A DNA stretch of 48,236 bases from Myxococcaceae bacterium JPH2 (GTDB lineage: Bacteria; Myxococcota; Myxococcia; Myxococcales; Myxococcaceae). The stretch spans positions 1 through 48,236 of the forward strand of contig JAEMGR010000027.1 in the NCBI GenBank assembly GCA_016458225.1, given 5' to 3'. The translations under genes and the position numbers were made by a program. Under the pieces are notes generated by a model. That model saw nothing but the letters and a program-made list of their open reading frames with translations, did not search any database and was not told the origin of the DNA. Positions 10,070 to 18,410 of this stretch are shown here, piece after piece; the stretch's first letter is position 1, and each line of letters starts with the position of its first letter.

Positions 10070-10987
10070 ATGGCTCTGCGCAAGGTCCAGGTACCCCATG
10101 CGGTCGCAGGCGAGCGACTCGACCGGTTCCTCACGAAGCATGTCCCCGGGCTGACCCCGGAGCGGGCCCGTGCGCTCTTGGACGCGGGCCGGGTGCGCAT
10201 CCGGGGCAAGAAAGCGCAGGCCACGCGCAAGCTGTGGGGCGGTGAGGAACTGGAGGTCGAGACGCCGGAGGCGCGTCCCTCGCCGCATGCGTCGAGCGAA
10301 GGGCCTCCGCTCCCCATCTTGTATGACGATGCCGCGCTCGTCGTGGTGGACAAGCCGCCGGGGCTCGTCGTGGAGCCCGAGGGGCGGGCCGCGTCCGTGG
10401 TGGGGCTGCTCGCGGCGCGGTGTCCTCCGTTCGATGTGGAGGGGCTCGCGCAGCCGGGGGTGGTGCACCGGTTGGATCGCGAGACGAGCGGGTGTCTCGC
10501 GCTCACGCGCACGGACGTGGCGACGGCGGCCCTGCTCCAGTCGTTCCAGGCGAAGCGCGTGGACAAGCGATACCAGACGCTGGTGCTGGGGCGCCCGCCC
10601 GACACGGGGCGACTGGAAGGGCCGTATGCGAGGGACCCGAAGGATCCGCGTCGCTTCACGACCCGCGTGCCCTCGGCGCGTCGGGCGGCGCTGACGTTCT
10701 CGGTGCGCGAGCGCTTCGCGGATGCCGCGTTGCTCGACATCGACCTGGACACGGGACGCACGCACCAGATTCGCGTGCAGCTCTCCGAGGCGGGCTTCCC
10801 GGTCTTGGGGGATTCGCTCTATGGCACCGAGGCCGCGCGCCAGCATCCCGCCGCGCTTGCCGTGGGGCGCCAGGCGCTGCACGCGTGGCGCCTGGAGGTG
10901 CCCTCGTCCGCGACGGGTCAGGTCGTCCATGTGGAGTCCGCGCTGCCCGAGGACTTCCTGCGCGGGCTCGCGCTCCTCCGCGGATGA
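10070..10987 (+). CDS. RluA-family pseudouridine synthase
   Basis: A 305-residue enzyme that isomerises uridine to pseudouridine in rRNA or tRNA. An N-terminal S4-like RNA-binding domain (about 10-65: [31 protein letters not shown]) precedes the catalytic domain with [10 protein letters not shown] and the family motif HRLDRETSG at 133-141, where Asp136 is the catalytic aspartate. Later motifs [12 protein letters not shown] and PVLGDSLYG are intact. The start is supported by GGGGAGGG just upstream. The base modified cannot be predicted among RluA/C/D types. It is convergent with the NsrR gene, 27 bp away. Confidence 0.95.
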   Translation: MALRKVQVPHAVAGERLDRFLTKHVPGLTPERARALLDAGRVRIRGKKAQATRKLWGGEELEVETPEARPSPHASSEGPPLPILYDDAALVVVDKPPGLVVEPEGRAASVVGLLAARCPPFDVEGLAQPGVVHRLDRETSGCLALTRTDVATAALLQSFQAKRVDKRYQTLVLGRPPDTGRLEGPYARDPKDPRRFTTRVPSARRAALTFSVRERFADAALLDIDLDTGRTHQIRVQLSEAGFPVLGDSLYGTEAARQHPAALAVGRQALHAWRLEVPSSATGQVVHVESALPEDFLRGLALLRG

Positions 10988-11014
10988 AGGGAGGGGCTCC
11001 GTCCAGGAGGCGCG

Positions 11015-11473
11015 TCAGTCTTGCGCGTCGTTCGCTGGGGACACGCGGAAGAGGTTGGCCATTCCTGGCTTGGAGCGGCGCAGCAGGTCCTCCAGCGTGT
11101 AGCGGTCCAGCGTCTCCAGGAAGGCTCTCTGGGCCTCCGCGAGCACGCCCTTGAGTCCACACGCCGCCGCGATGGGGCAGGTGTTCCGCGCGGGGTCGAA
11201 GCACTCCACCAGGTGGAAGTCCGGCTCGGCCGCGCGCACGACCGTGCCCAGCCGGATGTCCCTCGGAGGACTGGCGAGCAGGACGCCGCCCGCCCGCCCG
11301 GGGCGGATCTCGACATAGCCCAGGCTCCCCAGCGTCTGGACGACGCGGACCAGGTGGTGCTTGGAGATTCCGTAGGCGTCCGCCATCTCCTGCGTGGACG
11401 TCGGGCGGTCGGGACGCGCCGCGAGGTAGATGAGGACGCGCAGCGCGTAGTCGGCGTGAAGGGTGAGATGCAA
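11015..11473 (-). CDS. nsrR: Rrf2-family nitric-oxide-sensing repressor NsrR
   Basis: A 152-residue winged-helix regulator. TTG at 11473, 2 nt after the reductase stop, gives the typical family beginning MHLTLHADYALRVLIYLA; no ATG is available. The helix-turn-helix spans about 27-50 (STQEMADAYGISKHHLVRVVQTL), followed by a wing (GRAGGVLLA). Three cysteines at 91, 99 and 105 (ECFDPARNTCPIAAACGLKG) have the C-x7-C-x5-C spacing of NsrR Fe-S ligands. This separates it from IscR and from cluster-less Rrf2 proteins. It is the last gene of the globin-reductase operon, and its predicted operator lies upstream of the first gene, which suggests autoregulation relieved when NO damages the cluster. Confidence 0.93.
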   Translation of the reverse strand: MHLTLHADYALRVLIYLAARPDRPTSTQEMADAYGISKHHLVRVVQTLGSLGYVEIRPGRAGGVLLASPPRDIRLGTVVRAAEPDFHLVECFDPARNTCPIAAACGLKGVLAEAQRAFLETLDRYTLEDLLRRSKPGMANLFRVSPANDAQD

Positions 11474-11475
11474 GG

Positions 11476-12471
11476 TCAGGCGGCTCCGGCGCGGGGCCCC
11501 CCTGGCGGTGTGCTCGGTAGGAAGGCATCCGCGTGGATGTCCTTCAGGGAGAACCCCGCCAGGAAGAGCTTCTTGCGCAGGGATAGCACCCCTTCGACGT
11601 TGCCGCAGAGGTAGGCCCGCCATCCCTGAGGCCGCTTGGGCAGGACGGTGGGGAGGAGCGCCTCGATGCTCCCCTCCTCCACGCCAGCCCCGCCGCCGCA
11701 CAGCACGTTCGGGCGGTAGCGGAAGTTCGGGTGCCGCGCCGCCAGCTCGCGCAGCGTCTCCACGAGGTACAGCCCGCCTGGCTCCCGCGCGCCGTGGAAG
11801 AGGAAGAGCGGCCCGGTATGCCCTTGCTCCAGCGCGTCTCGGGCAATGCCATACAGCGGCGCGAGTCCCGTCCCCGTGCCCGCCAGGAGCAGCGGTGCCT
11901 CGGGGTTGCCAGGTACGTAGAAGCACTCGCCCGCGGGGCCTTGCAGCGCGACCTGCTCACCGAGACGGGCCTCGCGGGCCAGCCAGCCGCTCAGGGTGCC
12001 GCCCGGGACCAGGCGCACGTGCAGCTCCAGGTGTTTCTCCCGAGGCAGGCTCGCCAGCGAATAGCTGCGCGCGAGTCCATCCGCGCGCAGCAGGGTGACG
12101 TACTGGCCCGCGCGATAGTCGAGCGTCGCCTCGGGTTCCAGACGGACGCGCAGCACATCCGTCGTGAGTCGCTCCAAGGCGGTGAGCCGCGCGGGCACGC
12201 GCAGGTCTTGTGCCCCCGCTACCTCCAGGCCCGTGCCCTCGGGCAGCTTGCACATGCAGGCGAGAAAGTAGCTTCGGGCCTTGAGCGTGTCCTTGAGTCC
12301 GACCTGCGCCGCGGAGGGAACGCTGCCCGCCACGCCTCGCATCATGCAGGACTGACAGGCCCCCGCTCTGCACGCGTGGGGAACCGTCACCCCTTGCCGC
12401 AAGAGGCCGTCGAGGACGGTCTCCTCGGGCTCCAGCGGGTACCACGTCGACTCGACTTTCACTCTCGCCAT
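11476..12471 (-). CDS. NAD(P)H-dependent [2Fe-2S]/FAD reductase, probable electron donor of the globin
   Basis: A 331-residue two-part electron-transfer flavoprotein. Residues 1-90 form a plant-type ferredoxin domain with ligands Cys34, Cys39, Cys42 and Cys72 (CRAGACQSC, later ACMC). About 95-190 is an FAD-binding barrel with RSYSLAS, the isoalloxazine motif. About 195-310 is an NAD-binding domain with LLAGTGTGLAPLYG and YLCGNVEGV. The layout matches Hcr-, benzoate-1,2-dioxygenase-reductase- and CDP-6-deoxy-hexose-reductase-like proteins. It lies 18 bp downstream of the truncated haemoglobin and 2 bp upstream of nsrR. It would logically re-reduce ferric globin after NO dioxygenation; this pairing is inferred from context. 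Confidence 0.9.
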   Translation of the reverse strand: MARVKVESTWYPLEPEETVLDGLLRQGVTVPHACRAGACQSCMMRGVAGSVPSAAQVGLKDTLKARSYFLACMCKLPEGTGLEVAGAQDLRVPARLTALERLTTDVLRVRLEPEATLDYRAGQYVTLLRADGLARSYSLASLPREKHLELHVRLVPGGTLSGWLAREARLGEQVALQGPAGECFYVPGNPEAPLLLAGTGTGLAPLYGIARDALEQGHTGPLFLFHGAREPGGLYLVETLRELAARHPNFRYRPNVLCGGGAGVEEGSIEALLPTVLPKRPQGWRAYLCGNVEGVLSLRKKLFLAGFSLKDIHADAFLPSTPPGGPRAGAA

Positions 12472-12489
12472 GGCGTGGGCCCAGGTGCT

Positions 12490-12855
12490 TCAGCGGTTCA
12501 GCACATCCGCGCGGGCACCCTCTGCGACCGCCATCACCTGCCTCACGAGGTCCGCCGATACACCCAGCTCCTCCAGCGTCCCCTGGAGATGCTCCGCCAC
12601 CGCGTTGAAGTGGATGTCATTCAGGCCCCGCTTCACCAGGTGGCGGTGACCCTCGCGCATGTCCTTGCCCGAGTAGTGCGAAGGGCCGCCGCACACCATC
12701 GTCAAGAAGGCCTGCTGCTTCGCGGCCTGCCGGTCCATGTCCACGTCCTCGAAGTAGTGGCTGATGCGGTCATCCGCGAGGACCTTCCGGTAGAAAAGCT
12801 CCACCGCCGCCGCCATCGCCGGCTCTCCGCCCAACTGCTCGTACACGCTCGACAT
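12490..12855 (-). CDS. glbN: Group 1 truncated haemoglobin (trHbN type)
   Basis: A 121-residue 2/2 globin that starts MSSVYEQLGGEPAM, as is common in the family. B10 Tyr22 (ELFYRKVLAD), the conserved phenylalanines, and the proximal His70 (KDMREGHRHL) followed by the IHFNAVAEHL helix are present. Group 1 globins with Tyr-B10 bind O2 tightly and oxidise NO to nitrate when a reductase is available. ATG at 12855 has GGGAG about 8 nt upstream. A longer frame from 12897 would place the start inside the predicted NsrR operator and is rejected. It is the first gene of a three-gene operon with the reductase and nsrR. Confidence 0.95.
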   Translation of the reverse strand: MSSVYEQLGGEPAMAAAVELFYRKVLADDRISHYFEDVDMDRQAAKQQAFLTMVCGGPSHYSGKDMREGHRHLVKRGLNDIHFNAVAEHLQGTLEELGVSADLVRQVMAVAEGARADVLNR

Positions 12856-12890
12856 GTCCGCGCTCCCTCGCCCGAGACCGGGCGCATAAA

Positions 12891-12909
12891 GATGCATTCT
12901 GAATGCATC
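12891..12909. promoter_or_regulatory. Predicted NsrR operator
   Basis: A perfect 9-1-9 palindrome, GATGCATTC-T-GAATGCATC, located 36-54 bp upstream of the globin start. It closely matches the established NsrR consensus (two AAGATGCATTT-type half sites facing each other). The A/T-containing core contrasts with the GC-rich surroundings. Its position next to a -35-like element suggests it overlaps the -10 region, so bound NsrR would block RNA polymerase. Confidence 0.85.
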
Positions 12910-12928
12910 GTTTTGCTCGAAGCGTCAA
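12910..12928 (-). promoter_or_regulatory. Promoter of the NO-response operon (-35 region)
   Basis: On the minus strand TTGACG (12923-12928) is a good -35 element. The -10 region would then fall inside the operator palindrome 17-20 bp downstream, but no exact TATAAT is present. It is placed by spacing and by the operator. Confidence 0.5.
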
Positions 12929-13114
12929 TTCATCGGGGAAAGGGGGGCTGCTCGCAGCGAGTCCTTGGGCTAACAGACTGGGCGTCGCATGCAGGAACGC
13001 GCCCGGTGTCAGCTAATCGGGGAGGGCTCCGTCCGCGCGCGCCGTACTCTTGCCAGTGGGAGCTCCGTGGGGGCTGGCGCGTCACACGTCGCGAGCACGT
13101 CCACGGAAGACGCC

Positions 13115-13981
13115 ATGGATTTGATTGTCGAGACCGACCTCGGACGCGACCCCGATGACTTCTTTGCCCTGCTCTACCTGGTCGCGGCGGGAGCCCGCAT
13201 CCGCGCCATCACCCTGTCCCCAGGTGACAAGGACCAGGTGGCTGTCGCCCGCTTCCTCTGTCGTGAGCTGGGGCTGGACATCCCGATTGGTAGCGCTGGG
13301 CCCGAGCGAGAGAAGTCCAGCGTGGGCAGCGTCCACGTGGACCTGCTCAAGAAGTACCAGTGGCCCAGTCGCCAGCCACCGGATGCGCTGGGCCAGGACG
13401 TGCTGCGCGAGACCATGGCGCGCTACCCCGAGGCCGAGTGGTTCATCATCGGCCCGCTCCAGAATGTCGGCGGCTACCTCGCGAGTGATTCGCCCAGGCT
13501 TCCCCGCCGCGCCACCATGCAAGGCGGCTTCGTGGGGTATCACCTGCATGCCCCGTCGGTGCGGCTCGAGAAGTTCGAGGGCCGAGAGTCCGTGGCGACC
13601 TTCAACCTGAATGGTGACGTGAAGAGCGCCCAGCGCTTCCTCACCCACGACATCCCTCGGCGCTTCGTGGGCAAGAACGTCTGCCACACCATGGTCTATG
13701 ACCGGGACATCCTGCGGCGGCATCGGGAGCACCCGCCGCGCTCTCGCGCCATGGAGCTCTTCCTGGAGGCCATGGCGATGTATCTCGCCCACTCGCCAGA
13801 GAAGATGTTCCATGACCCCACCGCCGCGGTCTGTCACCTGCATCCCGAGGTGGGCACGTGGCTCCCGGGCGAACTCTTCCGCGAGAAGGGCGGCTGGGGG
13901 ACGCGCCCGGGAGGCCGAGACGCGATGCTCGTCGAGCTTCAGCGCGAGGCGGTCTGGACGCACATCTTCACGGGCACGTAG
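13115..13981 (+). CDS. Nucleoside hydrolase (IUNH-fold)
   Basis: A 288-residue protein of the inosine/uridine-preferring nucleoside hydrolase fold, which cleaves N-glycosidic bonds of nucleosides. The N-terminal Ca2+-binding aspartate cluster reads ETDLGRDPDDFFAL (Asp8, Asp12, Asp14, Asp15), a variant of the classic DTDPGIDD, followed by LYLVAAGARIRAITLSPG. The middle has WFIIGPLQNVGGYL and MQGGFVGYH, equivalent to the family's GPLTNLA and MGG elements. The C-terminal MFHDPTAAVCHLHPE carries the late metal/active-site Asp and His. ATG at 13115 has GGAAG just upstream; the frame is open from 12989. The variant motif leaves the substrate uncertain. It is divergent from the NO operon. Confidence 0.85.
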   Translation: MDLIVETDLGRDPDDFFALLYLVAAGARIRAITLSPGDKDQVAVARFLCRELGLDIPIGSAGPEREKSSVGSVHVDLLKKYQWPSRQPPDALGQDVLRETMARYPEAEWFIIGPLQNVGGYLASDSPRLPRRATMQGGFVGYHLHAPSVRLEKFEGRESVATFNLNGDVKSAQRFLTHDIPRRFVGKNVCHTMVYDRDILRRHREHPPRSRAMELFLEAMAMYLAHSPEKMFHDPTAAVCHLHPEVGTWLPGELFREKGGWGTRPGGRDAMLVELQREAVWTHIFTGT

Positions 13982-13996
13982 TCGCTCGCCGTCACG

Positions 13997-15289
13997 TCAA
14001 GGCGTGCCGGCGAGCCGGCTCTCACGAAACTGGCCGGGCGCCACCACGGACACGAAACTCCGCGCCGCGGGATGCCAGGCCGTGGGCTTCAGCTCCGCGT
14101 CGACGAGGAGGCGCTCGCCGGTCTCCCAGTTCCAGACGGCCGTGCCCTCGTCCGATGCGCGGGTGAGCAGGAATTGCCCATCGCAGTGGAAGTCTCCCCG
14201 AGGCCCCGGGAACCAGCGGCGCAGCTTGCCGGACTCGATGTCGAGAACGAGCGCCGCGTCGAAGAGGGTCCTGTCGGTGCTGCCGAATCCCCAGACCGCG
14301 AGGAGTCGCGGGCCGACAAAGCACCGAGGGCCATCCCAGAAGTACTCGACCTGTCGGAGTGACTTCCGCGAGGGGCCGTCCTCGGATTCCCACACATTCT
14401 CGTGCAGCCAGCGGCGCAGGGAGAGGCTCGTCAAGATGCCCACCGGGTGCCAGACCCAACCATCGTCCACGAGCCACTGCCCATCGGGGGAGACCGTCAG
14501 GCCACAGTGGAAGTAGTCGAGCCCGTGGGCTTTCGCGTCCTCGGACTTCGTCGCCGCATCGTCTGGGCGGGGCGTCAGTCGCTCGCCGGTGGAGGGATCG
14601 GAGATGTCGAGCTGGTTCCACTCCGTGCCGTGCACGAGCAGGGTGCGGTCGCCGTCGCGGAAGAACGCCAGGGGGAACTGGCAATGCGTCACATGGTACG
14701 TGCCGCGGTCCAGCTTCATCGTCACCGCGCCGGAGTCCAGTGAGAGCACGACGCCGTGTGAGCCCGCCGCATTCGCCACCGCCGCGTAACGGCCACAATC
14801 GGAGACGTGCAGGGCCAGCGGCTCCGAGAGCACGACCGCGTCCGAGGGCACCGTGGCGAGGCGGGTGGTGGTCCCCGCCTCGAGGTCCAGCCGCAGCAGG
14901 TCTCCCGTGGGAGTCACCGCGAGCCACTGCGAGCGAGGCGCGCTCCCGAGCGGTTCGAGCGCGAGCAGGGGTGTGCCCGCCAGGGAGGGGAGGGTGTGCT
15001 CACGGTGCTCGAAGCGGAGCGCCGATGCGCGCGTGCGGACCTCGGGCCTGCCGAGCGCATGGAGGAGGTCTTCCAGTCGCTCGAGGTGCGCTTGCTGGCA
15101 GTCCACGCAGAGCGGCTGGAGGTCCGCGCGGGCGGGAGCGGTGGGGCCGTCGCAGTCATCGCACAGGAGGTCGAGGTCCTGGCCCTGGCCCGTGAAGCGG
15201 ACCGCGTAGGGCGCGCCTGGAGTCTTGAGCAGGTGCGCGCACGCATGGCCCGCGATGGGCGCGGCATGTCCACAGGCGAGCTGTTCCAT
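13997..15289 (-). CDS. Hypothetical protein, WD40/propeller-like with zinc-type Cys pairs
   Basis: A 430-residue cytoplasmic-looking protein starting at the ATG at 15289 (AGGAAG upstream). Residues 1-75 carry closely spaced Cys/His (CGHAAP..HACAH, LLCDDCDG, LCVDCQQAHLERL) that could bind zinc. Residues 100-430 contain repeated beta-strand blocks (QWLAVTPTGDLLRLDLEAG, SDCGRYAAVANAAG, VSPDGQWLVDDGWVW, DGQFLLTRASDEGTAVWNWETGE) typical of a degenerate beta-propeller. I recognise no named family. It is convergent with the nucleoside hydrolase, with a 15-bp gap. Function unknown; a binding or sensing scaffold is plausible. Confidence 0.8.
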   Translation of the reverse strand: MEQLACGHAAPIAGHACAHLLKTPGAPYAVRFTGQGQDLDLLCDDCDGPTAPARADLQPLCVDCQQAHLERLEDLLHALGRPEVRTRASALRFEHREHTLPSLAGTPLLALEPLGSAPRSQWLAVTPTGDLLRLDLEAGTTTRLATVPSDAVVLSEPLALHVSDCGRYAAVANAAGSHGVVLSLDSGAVTMKLDRGTYHVTHCQFPLAFFRDGDRTLLVHGTEWNQLDISDPSTGERLTPRPDDAATKSEDAKAHGLDYFHCGLTVSPDGQWLVDDGWVWHPVGILTSLSLRRWLHENVWESEDGPSRKSLRQVEYFWDGPRCFVGPRLLAVWGFGSTDRTLFDAALVLDIESGKLRRWFPGPRGDFHCDGQFLLTRASDEGTAVWNWETGERLLVDAELKPTAWHPAARSFVSVVAPGQFRESRLAGTP

Positions 15290-15372
15290 CGACTTCCTCC
15301 CAGGTGTGGTGGCTCGTGGCAGGCTTCGCATTCATCGCGCCGGGTCGCAAGCCGGCGCGCCGTGGAAGAGGG

Positions 15373-16422
15373 TTACGGCTTCGTAGGCGCGGCGGAGACG
15401 AGCTTCGCGATGCGGCCTTCCTCGCCCACGGCGAACGCGGTGTCTCGTGAGCGGGGGGAGGACACGGCGTGGAAGCCGGTGGTGTCCAGCGCCTCCCAGG
15501 TGCGCCCGCCATTGAGGGAGAAGTCGGAGCCCGTGGGGCCCACCGCGATGAGCCACATCTGCCGGTTCCGCGTGATGGCGGCGACACACGAGCGATAGCC
15601 AGTGGGGGGCGCGTCCGTGGGGGCGCTCCAGGTCCTTCCTCCGTCGAGCGTGACGGCCGCGGTGCCGCTTCGCTCCTCCGGCTTCTTGTAGTTGCCACCC
15701 AACGCGACGCCCGCCTTCGCGGTCCAGAAGAAGAGCGAGAAGACCCCCGCGCCTTCGCCCGTGGCCAGCGGGGTCGTCGCGACGGTCCACGAGTGGCCTC
15801 GGTCCGTGGAGCGCAGCACGCGCGCCACCGAGCCGCCCAGTCCGAACCACGCGTTCTCCGTGCCCTGCACGGCGATGCTCGTGCCGCTGGCCGCGAAGCC
15901 CGCCTCGCCTGGGGAGGCGGGGGGGATGGCTTCGGGGAGCACGGGCTTCCAGGTCGTTCCCCCGTCCTCGGTGGTGATGACGACGAAGCGGCCGTCCACC
16001 GGGTCGCTGAAGGCCACGCCGTGCCGCTCATCCCAGAAGGCCATCCCGTTGAAGAACGCACCGGGCTGCGGATTGGTGAACTGGAGCGTCCAGTGCGCGC
16101 CACCGTCGGTGGTCTTGTAGATGCGGGACTTGTCGCCGGGCCCGATGGACAGCACGTACGCGGTGCGCTCGCTGAACGCATCCACGTCTCGGAAGTCGAG
16201 CGCGTCCGCGCCAGGGACAGGCGCGGCGGACCACGTCTTGCCGCCATCCGTGGTGCGCAGCACCGTGCCCTTGTCACCGCTCGCCCAGGCGACCCGCGCA
16301 TCCACCGCGCTGACTCCCCTCAGCCGCACGGTGGTTCCGCTGGTCTGTGGGTCCCACTTCAGTTCCGCGCTTCCCAGCGCGAGTCCCATCGCCAGCCAGA
16401 TGCCCGCTGCCACCATGTCCAT
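15373..16422 (-). CDS. Exported Ycf48/BNR-repeat beta-propeller protein
   Basis: A 349-residue protein with a signal peptide (MVAAGIWLAMGLALGSA). It is built from sialidase-like Asp-box repeats: TTDGGKTW, TTDGGAHW, TEDGGTTW, STDRGHSW, TLDGGRTW and SLNGGRTW, spread over most of its length. This fits a six- or seven-bladed propeller of the Ycf48/photosystem-stability-factor-like or oxidoreductase-like group common in myxobacteria and acidobacteria. No sialidase catalytic Arg triad could be assigned, so enzyme activity is not claimed. The ATG at 16422 follows AGGAGA. It lies 83 bp upstream of the propeller-like gene on the same strand and may be co-transcribed with it. Confidence 0.85.
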   Translation of the reverse strand: MDMVAAGIWLAMGLALGSAELKWDPQTSGTTVRLRGVSAVDARVAWASGDKGTVLRTTDGGKTWSAAPVPGADALDFRDVDAFSERTAYVLSIGPGDKSRIYKTTDGGAHWTLQFTNPQPGAFFNGMAFWDERHGVAFSDPVDGRFVVITTEDGGTTWKPVLPEAIPPASPGEAGFAASGTSIAVQGTENAWFGLGGSVARVLRSTDRGHSWTVATTPLATGEGAGVFSLFFWTAKAGVALGGNYKKPEERSGTAAVTLDGGRTWSAPTDAPPTGYRSCVAAITRNRQMWLIAVGPTGSDFSLNGGRTWEALDTTGFHAVSSPRSRDTAFAVGEEGRIAKLVSAAPTKP

Positions 16423-16691
16423 GTCTCCTGTTCGAGCCCGCGTCGAGGAGGATCCTCCATCAAGCCGCGGGAGCGCGTGGGAGAATCTTCACGCCCTCCA
16501 CTCGCGCGCGGAGTTTCGACAACCATTCCCCGCGACGGGAGGGGCAATCGGGACCCGTGGGGCCACGTGTTTCAAAGTGTTGCGATGAATCAAACCGGTG
16601 ATGCCGGGTTGGCGTGAAAGGCTCTGAATAGGCGCCGTGTCCGTCAGGTCTGTGAGAAAGGGCGCGATATCGCCCCTGATGAAAGGTCTCC

Positions 16692-17921
16692 ATGATGAGT
16701 CTTTCGAGAACCTTGGCTGTGTCACGAAGAAACTCTCTCTCACTCTCCACGCTGGGATTGCTGGCCGCGGTGGCTTGCGGCCCGGCCCCCTCCGGCGAGG
16801 CTCCTGGCAACGAGTCCGTGCCCGCGCCACAGACACGCGCTGCGGCACTGGGAAGCACCACCGTGTCGCTCACGCCGGTCGCGGACGCGCAGGTGACGTC
16901 GGACGCGCCCACCACGAACTATGGCAGCAGTACGACCTGGCTCGTGAATCGGCAGAGCGCTCTGAGCTATCTGCGCTTCGACCTCAGTGGCATCCCGTCG
17001 AATGCGCATATCACCGCGGTCACGCTGAGCGCCCAAGCCTACGACGGCTTCGCGTATGGCGGTGATGGCAATGTCTACACGACCTTCGTGCCGGATGACA
17101 CCTGGACTGAGACAGGTATCACCTGGAACAACAAGCCCGCGACCTCGGGGACCTCGTTGGGCGAGTGGTTTCTCTGGTACAGCTCGACACCCGAGAACAA
17201 GCTGGGCGTCAACTCGAGTCCGCTGCTCATTCCCGTGGTGCAGCAGGAGTTGGCGGGCGACAAGAAGTTGAGCTTCCGCTTGAATTCTCCGGGCTACAAG
17301 ACGCGCTACCGCTCGCGCGAATACGCTGACGCCACCCAGCGCCCGAAGCTCGTCATCACCTACGAATTGCTGGATGTCACCACCGTGCTCGAACCCGAGG
17401 CGGATACGTATGCCAATGGCGACTTCTGGGGAGAGCGAGATTGGAACTACGGCAGCGCGACCGAGTTGCTGATCCACCCCTACTTCGACCGGCGAGTCTT
17501 CCTGCGGTTCAACTTGGGAAGCATCCCGGCGAGCGCGACCATCAAGTCCGCCACGCTCTCCGCCACCGCGTTCTTCGGTTTCTCTGGGGGAGGGGACGGC
17601 AACGTGTACACGCACCTGGTTCCGGACAACACGTGGGGGGAATCGACGCTGACGTATAACAATCAGCCCGCCGTCCAAGGCGATCCCCTGGGCTCGTGGT
17701 TCCTCTGGTATCCCCAAGAGTCCCCGAACTTTGATCAGGTTGGCACCACGAGCGATCCGGCCCTCATCCCCGCCATCCAGAGCGCCTCGCAAGGCTCGGA
17801 TCGGCGCATCTCCTTCCGACTCACCTCGACGGGCGTACCGGGCTACCAGACGTCCTATTACTCGCGCGAGTCGCCGGATGCGACGAAGCACCCGAAGCTC
17901 ACCGTGACCTATTCGCCGTAG
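16692..17921 (+). CDS. Lipoprotein with two DNRLRE (CBM96-like) domains
   Basis: A 409-residue exported protein. The signal peptide ends AAVAC (Cys29), which suggests a lipoprotein. Two tandem DNRLRE domains occupy about 55-230 and 232-409. Both share a SLTPVADAQVTSD / VLEPEADTYANG start, an SALSYLRFDLSGIPS or RRVFLRFNLGSIPA strand, YGGDGNVYTTFVPDDTW or GGGDGNVYTHLVPDNTW, GEWFLWY or GSWFLWY, and a closing YRSREYADATQRPKLVITYE or YSRESPDATKHPKLTVTYS. The duplication is obvious by eye. Related domains bind carbohydrate or serve as surface modules. ATG at 16692 or 16695 has GAAAGG upstream. It is followed immediately by a long hairpin. Confidence 0.9.
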   Translation: MMSLSRTLAVSRRNSLSLSTLGLLAAVACGPAPSGEAPGNESVPAPQTRAAALGSTTVSLTPVADAQVTSDAPTTNYGSSTTWLVNRQSALSYLRFDLSGIPSNAHITAVTLSAQAYDGFAYGGDGNVYTTFVPDDTWTETGITWNNKPATSGTSLGEWFLWYSSTPENKLGVNSSPLLIPVVQQELAGDKKLSFRLNSPGYKTRYRSREYADATQRPKLVITYELLDVTTVLEPEADTYANGDFWGERDWNYGSATELLIHPYFDRRVFLRFNLGSIPASATIKSATLSATAFFGFSGGGDGNVYTHLVPDNTWGESTLTYNNQPAVQGDPLGSWFLWYPQESPNFDQVGTTSDPALIPAIQSASQGSDRRISFRLTSTGVPGYQTSYYSRESPDATKHPKLTVTYSP

Positions 17922-17926
17922 CTGAG

Positions 17927-17964
17927 GCCCTCGTCCCCGTTCGAGGCCCAGCGGGGACGAGGGC
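17927..17964. terminator. Bidirectional hairpin terminator, 13-bp perfect stem
   Basis: GCCCTCGTCCCCG (17927-17939) pairs perfectly with CGGGGACGAGGGC (17952-17964) around a 12-nt loop, 5 bp after the DNRLRE lipoprotein stop and 12 bp from the stop of the convergent Cys-rich gene. A short T-containing tail (TGTTCTATT) follows on the + strand. Confidence 0.85.
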
Positions 17965-17976
17965 TGTTCTATTGGC

Positions 17977-18285
17977 TCAGGGCACGGTCGACGTGCAGCA
18001 CGAGGTGCATTGTCTGTAGGAGGCCGCGCAGTTGTTGTGGCATGCCGTGGTCGTACAGGCCGCGTCACAACTGTCGAACATCTTCTCGCAGGTGAGGCAG
18101 GGATACTGACGACACGCGAGCGCCTGCTCCTGGGCGGGTGCCGCCGAGGGCTTGGGGGAAATACAGACCGCGAGGCTCGAGGCCTCTCCCGTGTGCTCCG
18201 CCGCGGGGACTGACGTCGTGCTTGCCTGGGCCAGACCCGCCAAGAGAAGTCCCGCCCCGACAATGGACAGCCATGCTCGCTTCAT
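17977..18285 (-). CDS. Small secreted cysteine-rich protein, 102 aa
   Basis: The protein has a clear signal peptide (MKRAWLSIVGAGLLLAGLAQAS) and a mature part of about 80 residues with 11 cysteines. They are packed in the last 60 residues (YPCLTCEKMFDSCDAAC, TTACHNNCAASYRQC, TSCC). The CxxC and spaced Cys pattern suggests several disulfides or metal binding after export. No family is recognised; myxobacteria carry many such Cys-rich secreted peptides. It is convergent with the DNRLRE lipoprotein, with a shared terminator between them. Confidence 0.8.
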   Translation of the reverse strand: MKRAWLSIVGAGLLLAGLAQASTTSVPAAEHTGEASSLAVCISPKPSAAPAQEQALACRQYPCLTCEKMFDSCDAACTTTACHNNCAASYRQCTSCCTSTVP

Positions 18286-18410
18286 GGAGACCCTCCTGCG
18301 ATGCCGCGGGCGAAAGTGCCGCGCGGTCGAGGAAGTCTAGCAAATCAGGCAAGTGAAGTGAGGGTGCGAGGGCTTGCTCGCAGGAGAAGGAAGCCCTCGC
18401 GGAATCCTGC

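Noticed and set aside
12856-12897. Upstream start for the truncated haemoglobin
   Set aside because: It begins inside the NsrR palindrome, lacks a ribosome site, and adds residues outside the globin fold.
16655-16680. Near-palindrome around GCGATATCGC in front of the DNRLRE lipoprotein gene
   Set aside because: Arms are unequal and short, and it lies close to the ribosome site; chance in GC-rich DNA is likely.
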